From positions 1 to 32,099 of the forward strand of contig NZ_CANDNW010000019.1 of the NCBI RefSeq assembly GCF_947387525.1: a stretch of 32,099 nucleotides of DNA, read 5' to 3'. The notes under the pieces were generated by a model. The model did no database searches and was not told the DNA's origin. It worked only from the letters and a program-made list of their open reading frames with translations. Position numbers and translations under genes: made by a program. The stretch comes from Limosilactobacillus viscerum (GTDB lineage: Bacteria > Bacillota > Bacilli > Lactobacillales > Lactobacillaceae). This document shows, piece by piece, positions 25,719 through 32,099 of the stretch (the stretch's first letter is position 1; each line of letters begins with the position of its first letter).

Positions 25719-28148
25719 TTACATAAAGTACTGTGGGTCAGGGTCAATGCTTACTTGCACATCCCTAAAGCCCTTACTCTGAGTATCCTGTAAAATTTTC
25801 AGCAGTGTACTATGGAGTGCTGGATCCTGTTTATACTTAATTACAATTTGGTAGTAGTAGCGTCGCTTCATCCGGGCGATTGCACGCGGCGTTGGTCCTA
25901 GAATAATCGTCTGTGGCGAAAGGCGTTGCTGAAGTTTTTGCTTAATCTTAGCCATTGCCTGGGCCGCTGCCTTTTCCTCCGGGTGACTCGCCATCAGCCG
26001 GACAGTGAAATAGTAAGGCGGGTAACTAGCCTGGTGACGAAGACTCATCTCCTGGTAAAAGAAACGGTCGTAATCATGTGCCTGGGCATCCTTAATTGCG
26101 TAATGGTCGGGATTAAAGGTTTGAATGATAACTTGTCCCTGCTTATCAGCACGACCCGCACGGCCACTAACCTGACTGAGCAGGTCAAATGTTCGTTCAC
26201 TAGCCCGAAAGTCAGGTAGACCTAATCCCGTATCAGCATTTAAAACACCCACGAGGGTTACATTGGGAAAATCGAGTCCCTTAGCAATCATTTGGGTTCC
26301 CAGCAGGATATCTGCCTGGTGATCGCCAAACTGCTTGAGAAGTTTTTCGTGCATCCCCTTCCGCCTCGTTGTATCAACATCCATTCGGATAATTCGTGCC
26401 TGGGGAAGCAACTGTTTCAATTCCTGCTGGACCTTCTCCGTCCCCGTACCGTAATAGCGAATATGCCGGCTATGACAATTAGGACAAATCTGTGGAATTG
26501 GTTCTTCATGCCCACAGTAGTGGCACTTCATCGTCCGGGTATCCATATGGAGGGTCAGTGAAATATCACAATTAGGGCACTTAAGAACCTCACCACAATC
26601 CCGGCACATCATAAAGGAAGAAAAGCCCCGCCGGTTAAGCATTAGAATACTTTGTTCACCACGATTGAGCCGGTCATTAACCGCCTGGAGTAACGGAAGC
26701 GAAAAGTTGCTCTCACCCCGCTGCTTGATTTCTGGCCGCATATCAACCACCTGGATTGGTGGAAGTGGCTGTTTATTTACCCGGTGTGGTAACTGGAGGA
26801 ACTGGTAGACCCCTTTTAGTGCGCGGGCACGGCTCTCCAAGCTTGGTGTCGCAGAGCCAAGAACAACCGGCGCATCATGGTAAGCCCCCCGCCACTTTGC
26901 AACTTCACGGGCGTGGTACCGTGGTGCTTCATCCTGCTTATAACTTGATTCGTGTTCCTCATCAAGAATAATTAGCCCAATATTTTGCAGCGGCGCAAAG
27001 ACTGCGGAACGGGCCCCAACAACTACCTTAGCTTCGCCACGTTCAATTCGGCGCCACTCGTCAAATTGTTCACCGTTCGACAGGCCACTATGAAGGACCG
27101 CTACCTGGGAACCAAACCGCCGACGAACCCGGTTAACAATTTGGGGGGTTAGTGAAATTTCTGGTACCAGCATCAAAGCAGTCCGCCCCTCACTTAAGGC
27201 CTGGGCAATCGACTGGAGGTAGACCTCCGTTTTCCCACTGCCGGTGACCCCCTGGAGCAGGAAGGTTGTTTTCTCATGCTGGTGCACTGCCTGGCTAATA
27301 TGGTCAACGGCTACCTGCTGGTCCTGGTTTAATTTTAACGGTTTTTGCAGGTGCTGGTCGTCTGGTAAGTTATCCTGTGAGTTGGGCGTACGGTAGACCT
27401 CAACCGGCACCTTTTTCAACCAACCTTTTTTCGCACCCTGGTTAAAAGTTGCTGCGGAAAGCTCTGCCGTTCGCTCGGCATCCTTTTGAACAACCGTCTT
27501 GCCAATAATACTTTGCAGGTAAGAAAGCAAGCGATTTTGAGCATGGGCATTGGGGTGCAAGGACGTCCGTGCATCTTCCAACTCTTCAAATCCAAGCACT
27601 GGTGTAATCCCCGTAATGGTTTTCGCCCGTGCCCGATTTTCAACTTCGTAATTAATCCGTACTTTACCGGCCCGTTTTAATTTTAATAACTTGCTAATTG
27701 CTTCCGGGTTATTCTCAAATTCAGCATAATCACGCTGATCACGGCCATTAAAGAGGTCAAAATAGTCCTGTTCTGGAATATCGTCGACCACCTGGACAAC
27801 CCGGTGCGTTTTCCCCTTTAAGAGGTTGGGGAGCATGGTGTAAAGGCAGGCAATCCAAAAGGAGTAAGTGGTATCTGCTAACCACTTACTCAATTTCAAC
27901 ATTTCTGCATTCATGACTGGCTGAAGGTCCATTACCGCCTGAATTGGCTTTAATTTTCCCTCATAATCACTGGAATCGGTAAAGCCAACGACAAAGCCCT
28001 GGACTTGCCGGTGGCCGTTACCGAACGGGACCACTACCCGCATCCCCAGTTGGAGCTTCTTTTCTAATAGTACTGGCACCTGATATGTATATGGTTGGTT
28101 GGTCTGCATTGTTGGAACATCAACCACTACCTGCGCCAATTCAACCAT
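25719..28148 (-). CDS. priA: Primosomal protein N' (replication restart helicase PriA)
   Basis: This helicase reloads the replisome at collapsed forks. The 809 residues have an N-terminal 3' DNA-binding domain and a helicase core with LLQGVTGSGKTEVYL, DEEHESSYKQ, LGSATPSLES and an SGRAGRADKQG motif. A zinc region has paired cysteines: CRDCGEVLKCPNCD, MKCHYCGH and CPNCHS. The length suits the Gram-positive form. Its ATG directly follows the coaBC stop codon (TAAATG). Confidence 0.98.
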   Translation of the reverse strand: MVELAQVVVDVPTMQTNQPYTYQVPVLLEKKLQLGMRVVVPFGNGHRQVQGFVVGFTDSSDYEGKLKPIQAVMDLQPVMNAEMLKLSKWLADTTYSFWIACLYTMLPNLLKGKTHRVVQVVDDIPEQDYFDLFNGRDQRDYAEFENNPEAISKLLKLKRAGKVRINYEVENRARAKTITGITPVLGFEELEDARTSLHPNAHAQNRLLSYLQSIIGKTVVQKDAERTAELSAATFNQGAKKGWLKKVPVEVYRTPNSQDNLPDDQHLQKPLKLNQDQQVAVDHISQAVHQHEKTTFLLQGVTGSGKTEVYLQSIAQALSEGRTALMLVPEISLTPQIVNRVRRRFGSQVAVLHSGLSNGEQFDEWRRIERGEAKVVVGARSAVFAPLQNIGLIILDEEHESSYKQDEAPRYHAREVAKWRGAYHDAPVVLGSATPSLESRARALKGVYQFLQLPHRVNKQPLPPIQVVDMRPEIKQRGESNFSLPLLQAVNDRLNRGEQSILMLNRRGFSSFMMCRDCGEVLKCPNCDISLTLHMDTRTMKCHYCGHEEPIPQICPNCHSRHIRYYGTGTEKVQQELKQLLPQARIIRMDVDTTRRKGMHEKLLKQFGDHQADILLGTQMIAKGLDFPNVTLVGVLNADTGLGLPDFRASERTFDLLSQVSGRAGRADKQGQVIIQTFNPDHYAIKDAQAHDYDRFFYQEMSLRHQASYPPYYFTVRLMASHPEEKAAAQAMAKIKQKLQQRLSPQTIILGPTPRAIARMKRRYYYQIVIKYKQDPALHSTLLKILQDTQSKGFRDVQVSIDPDPQYFM

Positions 28149-29351
28149 TTAATCACCTGATTTCAATTTATTACTTAGCAGGGAAACAATTCTTTGGGCA
28201 ACTTCTTTTTTGGACATGGAAGGCCATTCTACCGGTTCCTTATTCGCTTCGAGGATCGTTACCTGGTCGTTATCATTGCCAAAGGCGCCATTCTTACCAC
28301 TGACGTTATTGGCGACGATTAAGTCTGCACCCTTGCTAGCAAGCTTCTTTTGTGCATTCGCCAATAAATTTTGTGTTTCGGCGGCAAATCCAATTACTAC
28401 CTGATTTTCACTCTTTTGGTGTGCAACCTGCTTTAAAACATCGGTAGTTTCAGTTAGATTAAGCTGCCAGTCATTATGGTTACTTGCCTTCTTGACCTTT
28501 TCACTTGCCACTTCAACCGGTTTAAAGTCGGCAACTGCTGCAGCCATAATTAAGGCATCAGCTGGAGCAAAATGTCGCTGGACAGCAGCTAGTAACTCAG
28601 CAGTGCTCTCAATCGGGACAATCGTTAGCCGCGGCGAACGTGGCAAGTCAACGCTCACCTGGCCAACGATTAAGGTCACACTTGCTCCTGCCGCTAAAGC
28701 TGCGTTCGTTAAAGCCACTCCCATTTTACCTGATGACCGGTTACCAATAAACCGAACGGGGTCAATTGGTTCACGGGTGCCGCCAGCAGTAATGACGACG
28801 TGCTTACCAGTTAAGGGGCCCTCGCTAGTCAATAAGGTGGTTAAATCATCTACTATCTCCTCTGGTTCTGGCAGGCGTCCCTTACCCGAATAGCCCTCAG
28901 CTAGCCTTCCCTGAACGGGTTCAATCACGATGACCCCATCATCTTTTAGCTGATTAAGGTTGCGTTGGGTTGCAGGAGCTGCCCACATATGACTATTCAT
29001 GGCCGGCACAACAACCTTAGTAGCACTAGTAGCGAGTAAAGTTGTGGATGCCGCATCGTCAGCAATGCCGTTTGCCATCTTCGCAATAATATCGGCCGAG
29101 GCCGGTACAACAACAGCTAGCTCAGTCCAATCGGCCAGTTCAATGTGAGGGATCGGGCTTTTACTATCCCATAGTGAGGTTAAAACGGGGTACTTAGTAA
29201 GTGCTGCTAACGTTGCTGGCGCGATCAGTTTTTGGGCAGCGGCCGTCATTACCACCCGTACTTCATGCCCCTTTTTTTGTAGTCCACGAACAACTTCAAT
29301 TCCCTTATATGCCGCAACACTACCAGTTAAATATACCGTTACCTTTGCCAT
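28149..29351 (-). CDS. coaBC: Bifunctional phosphopantothenoylcysteine synthetase/decarboxylase CoaBC
   Basis: This 400-residue fusion performs two consecutive coenzyme A steps: CoaB joins cysteine to 4'-phosphopantothenate and CoaC decarboxylates the product with FMN. The N-terminal flavoprotein part shows TGSVAAYKGIEVVRGL, VVVPASADIIAKMANGIADD and the PAMNSHMW substrate clamp. The C-terminal synthetase begins near residue 185 with VVITAGGTREPIDPVRFIGN and RSSGKMG. It opens the long coaBC-priA-fmt-rsmB-stp-prkC-rsgA-rpe run. A -10 box is present upstream. In many Firmicutes gmk and rpoZ precede coaBC; here they do not. Confidence 0.97.
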   Translation of the reverse strand: MAKVTVYLTGSVAAYKGIEVVRGLQKKGHEVRVVMTAAAQKLIAPATLAALTKYPVLTSLWDSKSPIPHIELADWTELAVVVPASADIIAKMANGIADDAASTTLLATSATKVVVPAMNSHMWAAPATQRNLNQLKDDGVIVIEPVQGRLAEGYSGKGRLPEPEEIVDDLTTLLTSEGPLTGKHVVITAGGTREPIDPVRFIGNRSSGKMGVALTNAALAAGASVTLIVGQVSVDLPRSPRLTIVPIESTAELLAAVQRHFAPADALIMAAAVADFKPVEVASEKVKKASNHNDWQLNLTETTDVLKQVAHQKSENQVVIGFAAETQNLLANAQKKLASKGADLIVANNVSGKNGAFGNDNDQVTILEANKEPVEWPSMSKKEVAQRIVSLLSNKLKSGD

Positions 29352-29390
29352 TATTTCACCCCATTATCGGACAAGAATACTTACTGTTTG

Positions 29391-29396
29391 ATTATA
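29391..29396 (-). promoter_or_regulatory. -10 box of the coaBC operon promoter
   Basis: A perfect TATAAT lies 39 bases before the coaBC start on the minus strand. TTGGTT at 16-bp spacing is a weak -35. It lies downstream of the surface-protein hairpin and would make coaBC the first gene of its unit. Confidence 0.5.
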
Positions 29397-29474
29397 TCAT
29401 TTACACTCACCAAACCAAAAAGGTAAACCACAAAAGAAAGAAGTTACACCTGCAAATGGTCGAAGTATACAAAT

Positions 29475-29511
29475 AGCCTCCTAACATTCAACTATTGAAC
29501 GCTAGGAGGCT
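29475..29511 (-). terminator. Long hairpin after the surface protein gene
   Basis: Two 17-base arms (29475-29491 and 29495-29511) pair at 15 positions plus two that can form G-U pairs on one strand, with a CTA loop. The core is AGCCTCCTA/TAGGAGGCT. Only ATTTGTAT follows on the minus strand, so it is a stable but T-poor terminator, possibly bidirectional. Confidence 0.6.
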
Positions 29512-29548
29512 GTTTAGACTAACAGGTATTTATCCCTACCTAATCTTT

Positions 29549-31768
29549 TTATTTAGCCTTTTTCTTGCTGAACCCCATCAAAGCGAGCACAAATGCACAA
29601 GTAAAGCCAAGAATTCCTAACTTGCTTTCTTGTTCATTACCCGTTTGTGGTAATCCAGTCTGGTTAGATTCAGTTTCCGCCTGGTTAGTCGTAACCACAG
29701 AAATGATTTCCCCACTATTTTTACTATTATTCACAATTGTCTTATTACCGGTTACCGGCGTCGTCACCGTATTCGGGCTAGTCGTCACCCTACCATCATT
29801 AAATGATGCCGCGTTTTCTTCTTCAGTGGTATCATCCACAACCGTTAATGACTTTGGTGTATCTGAAGTAGCTGGTGTTACTGGTACTACCGGTGTTTCA
29901 GGTGTTGCTGGTGCACTTGGCACAGCTGATTCTGCAGGCGTATCCGAAGCTGGTAGCTCAGGTGTACCCGGATTGGTCGATTCAGGTAATTCCGGCACTA
30001 CTGGACTTGTCGGATTAATTGGGACTACTGGTGTCTCCGCTTTTGGTGATTCTGAACCAGCAGGCGTCTCAGAAGACGAACCCGCAGATGCCCCCTTATG
30101 GTCTGGAATTACTGGATAATCCCAGTGTGGGAAGTAAGGATGGTTTGGTTGTCTGTCTTTACCTGGTGTATCCGGTTGAGCCGGTTCTGATGTATCAGAG
30201 CCAGCCTTATTTGGGGTATCAGATGGAGCTACCGGTTGAGCTTGCTCTGACGATGCTGGTGCCTCAGAACCTGGTTGGTCAGCTTCCTTATCCTTGTTTG
30301 CGGCATTAGATGATGTTGGAGTGGTCGGTTGAGTTGGCTTATCTGATGGCTTGTTAGATGGTGCTGGTGTATCAGAAGGAGACGATGGCTGCTCATCTTT
30401 GTTTGTTCCACCATGATCAACCACCTCTTCTTCGTCATCATCAGCATGCGGGGTTACCGGCACTGGATTTTTTTCGTTATCAGTGGACGAATCCTTCTGA
30501 CCGCCTCTGTCACCATCATCTTTAGGCCCTACTTCAGCAAAATAGTTTGGAGCATGAAGGTCCCACCGGTGTGATTCACCGCCGTTAATGTTAACAACAT
30601 TTGCAACAATATTACCATCAACATTCACACCTGCATTAAAAGTTGCGTTAGGTGCTAAAACACTACCAAGCAGGTAACCACTGTTAACGTTGACTTCATT
30701 GACGGTATTACTAAAGTTCCACAAAACGTGGTTTGGTTCACTATGTCCTTCACTTGGCGAGACAGTGTTGCCATCATTGTAATTGAGCTTGACCTGAGTA
30801 TTAAAGTTAACAGTATTCTTATCGGACTTAACATTTAATACCACTAATGGACCTGCGTCATCACTACTGAGGCCCTTAATCGTAATTGGTTGTGGTGCCT
30901 CTAAGTATTCAACGGGAACATCTACCACAATAATTGAACCCGCTGCTCCACTAACGTCAATGTAGCGGTTATTCATATCCGTCTTAAAGTCAGCTTTTAC
31001 ATCGGTTGCTGATTCACGATTAGCGAGTTCCGTGGCGCGTTGCCGTAATTGGTTAAACTCTTCTTCAAAGTTGATGTAATCTTTTACCAAATGGTAGTCA
31101 CTGGCATTTAAGTGGTCCAAACGATTACCGTTAACATAAACTTGGTTACCCTTTACTTCAACATTTGAATCGTCGCCAAGCACTACGTAGTTATTACCCG
31201 TCCGAAAGGCATTAGCCCCAATTGCGTCGATGTGTTCAATATAATAAACATCACCACTGGTAAAATTATGTGAATCAGACCGGGTCCCGAATTCTGGGCC
31301 GTTAACCAGCTTCTTAGTAGCAATATTCCCGTTTACGTCTGCACCAATCTTAACCTCATTTGAAAAAATGTGGAAAATTGATGCCTTCCCAAGTGGGTGC
31401 TGACTAAGCTGGCCATCACTAATTCCAGTGAATTTCTGCCTTAATGCCTGGTCATTATCTAAAGTCGTAGATATATCGTTCTTTGCTGATTGATCTGCCT
31501 TAGCCGGTGCTCCCTCACTAGCTGAAGCTGCTTCGTTATCATTAATAATTGAACCCGCTGCTCCACTAACGTCAATGTAGCGGTTATTCATATCCGTCTT
31601 AAAGTCAGCTTTTACATCGGTTGCAACCGCTGGATTTGTATTTGCACTGGCGTCTTGCGTCCCTAGTAGCGCAACGCCAAAAACGGTTGTTGTAACTAAG
31701 GCAGTTAGCCAAAGCTTTCCCGCCTTATATAACTTATAGTGATCCTTTCCTGAATGATTATTCGACAT
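29549..31768 (-). CDS. LPXTG-anchored surface protein with choice-of-anchor A domain
   Basis: This is a cell-wall-anchored protein of 739 residues. The N-terminus has a KxYKxGKxW-type signal (KLYKAGKLW, residues 12-20), a hydrophobic stretch and probable cleavage after DASA (42). Residues 49-75 and 254-280 are identical 27-residue segments. From about residue 105 to 410 lies a beta-rich region with KASIFHIFSNEVKIGADVNG and SGYLLGSVLAPNATFNAG. These match my recollection of the 'choice-of-anchor A' family, an exported domain of uncertain function, possibly adhesive. A Pro/Ser/Thr-rich stalk follows to about residue 700. The sortase signal LPQTG (706-710), a membrane span and KKKAK end the protein. 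The ribosome binding site is AGGAGG. Binding partners are unknown. Confidence 0.9.
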   Translation of the reverse strand: MSNNHSGKDHYKLYKAGKLWLTALVTTTVFGVALLGTQDASANTNPAVATDVKADFKTDMNNRYIDVSGAAGSIINDNEAASASEGAPAKADQSAKNDISTTLDNDQALRQKFTGISDGQLSQHPLGKASIFHIFSNEVKIGADVNGNIATKKLVNGPEFGTRSDSHNFTSGDVYYIEHIDAIGANAFRTGNNYVVLGDDSNVEVKGNQVYVNGNRLDHLNASDYHLVKDYINFEEEFNQLRQRATELANRESATDVKADFKTDMNNRYIDVSGAAGSIIVVDVPVEYLEAPQPITIKGLSSDDAGPLVVLNVKSDKNTVNFNTQVKLNYNDGNTVSPSEGHSEPNHVLWNFSNTVNEVNVNSGYLLGSVLAPNATFNAGVNVDGNIVANVVNINGGESHRWDLHAPNYFAEVGPKDDGDRGGQKDSSTDNEKNPVPVTPHADDDEEEVVDHGGTNKDEQPSSPSDTPAPSNKPSDKPTQPTTPTSSNAANKDKEADQPGSEAPASSEQAQPVAPSDTPNKAGSDTSEPAQPDTPGKDRQPNHPYFPHWDYPVIPDHKGASAGSSSETPAGSESPKAETPVVPINPTSPVVPELPESTNPGTPELPASDTPAESAVPSAPATPETPVVPVTPATSDTPKSLTVVDDTTEEENAASFNDGRVTTSPNTVTTPVTGNKTIVNNSKNSGEIISVVTTNQAETESNQTGLPQTGNEQESKLGILGFTCAFVLALMGFSKKKAK
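29639..29653 (-). other. Sortase A sorting signal LPQTG
   Basis: LPQTG is followed by NEQESK, a hydrophobic stretch of about 17 residues and a terminal KKKAK, the standard C-terminal wall-sorting signal. Sortase would cleave between Thr and Gly and link the protein to peptidoglycan. Confidence 0.95.
30929..31009 (-). repeat. 81-bp direct repeat, copy 2 (inside the surface protein)
   Basis: It is identical to 31544-31624 over all 81 bases and begins and ends in the same codon frame, encoding residues 254-280 (ATDVKADFKTDMNN and onward). Its downstream sequence, VVDVPVEYLEAPQPITIKG, continues smoothly into the beta-rich domain, so this may be the original copy. Confidence 0.95.
31544..31624 (-). 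repeat. 81-bp direct repeat, copy 1 (near the mature N-terminus)
   Basis: This exact copy of 30929-31009 is offset by 615 bp (205 codons) and encodes residues 49-75, just after the predicted signal-peptide cleavage site. Perfect identity at the DNA level implies a recent duplication or ongoing gene conversion. Confidence 0.95.
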
Positions 31769-31935
31769 TACTTATTTCCTCCTAGTAAAAAAACTGCATT
31801 TACTAAATTACTACAGGGGAGGACAATGAACCAGATTTAACTATTTGTCTCATTAAGCTATTTTTCTAATCAATAATTGACAAAAATAGTGAAAATGAAT
31901 ATGAAAAATTTTATGGAGAAACTATTATTAAATCC

Positions 31936-31947
31936 ACATTTAAATGT
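31936..31947. repeat. 12-bp perfect palindrome upstream of the surface protein gene
   Basis: ACATTTAAATGT is self-complementary and lies about 170 bp before the surface-protein start codon, in a 263-bp AT-rich gap (31769-32031) with no coding frame. It could be a regulator-binding site. AT-rich palindromes of this length can arise by chance. Confidence 0.25.
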
Positions 31948-32005
31948 CTAACACTAATACTAAATATAATTAATTATTATGCCATCAATAGATAAGTAAA
32001 GGACA

Positions 32006-32035
32006 TTACTATTTAAATTTATGACGAATTGTCAA
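32006..32035 (-). promoter_or_regulatory. Possible outward promoter starting in the IS end
   Basis: A perfect TTGACA (32035-32030) overlaps the transposase stop codon and lies 18 bp from TAGTAA (32011-32006, 4/6). It points out of the IS toward the surface protein gene. IS ends often carry an outward -35 box. A long leader of about 230 bases would separate it from that gene. Confidence 0.35.
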
Positions 32036-32097
32036 ACCAAGTGCAACGGTTTCTCAAAAAATACCTCATATGGGGTTTCATAATTTAACACTTTTCG
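32032..32097 (-). mobile_element. C-terminal end of an IS30-family transposase (partial)
   Basis: The minus-strand frame entering from the window edge reads RKVLNYETPYEVFFEKP and ends HLV before TGA (32034-32032). This 'RPRK-x-L-x-Y-x-TP-x-E-VF ... LHL' ending is characteristic of IS30-family transposases. Only about 21 residues are inside the window. TTGACAATTCG just after the stop resembles the usual IS30 terminal region. It differs in sequence from the transposase end at the left edge. Confidence 0.8.
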
Positions 32098-32099
32098 AG

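Noticed and set aside
29565-30119. Plus-strand open frame of 184 codons opposite the surface protein stalk
   Set aside because: The repetitive Gly/Val/Ser translation is the mirror of the Pro/Ser/Thr stalk codons; the minus-strand gene is complete and has clear signals.

Overview
The window looks like a Gram-positive Lactobacillaceae chromosome, most likely Limosilactobacillus or a close relative. This rests on gene order, the KxYKxGKxW/LPXTG surface protein, IS30-type transposase ends and AGGAGG ribosome binding sites. Species cannot be named from the sequence alone. All of the long genes lie on the minus strand, so transcription runs from high to low coordinates.

In transcription order, the right end holds the tail of an IS30-family transposase (32032-32097). 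Next is a sortase-anchored 'choice-of-anchor A' surface protein (29549-31768). A long housekeeping run follows: coaBC, priA, fmt, rsmB, stp (PP2C), prkC (PASTA kinase), rsgA, rpe, thiN; then rpmB; asp23 and fakA; recG, plsX and acpP; then, after a 310-bp gap with a large structured element, rnc, smc, ftsY, ylxM and ffh; then rpsP, khpA, rimM, trmD, an APC amino-acid permease and rplS. These genes cover coenzyme A synthesis, replication restart, initiator-tRNA formylation, Ser/Thr phospho-signalling, ribosome assembly and rRNA processing, phospholipid and fatty-acid supply, chromosome organisation and SRP-dependent membrane targeting. Promoters with good -35/-10 spacing and intrinsic terminators divide the run into several transcription units.

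The left 640 bp holds no conventional gene. It begins with a second IS30-like transposase tail (3-62, plus strand) and then has a compact two-promoter, two-terminator cassette (about 236-585). A short plus-strand RNA is fully antisense to the 3' part of a minus-strand transcript, and that transcript carries tiny reading frames. The layout resembles a type I toxin-antitoxin locus and is the best candidate here for something undescribed. The likely hydrophobic toxin frame lacks a normal start and may be frameshifted.

Other unusual points are: a serine-rich, adhesin-like insert in the N-terminus of FtsY; an exact 81-bp in-frame repeat in the surface protein that could delete or restore 205 codons; a permease between trmD and rplS; a surface protein directly upstream of coaBC; and an imperfect 148-bp palindrome downstream of acpP. 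Both window ends cut through IS30-type genes, which suggests a draft contig bounded by repeats. No tRNA, rRNA, CRISPR or prophage was seen.
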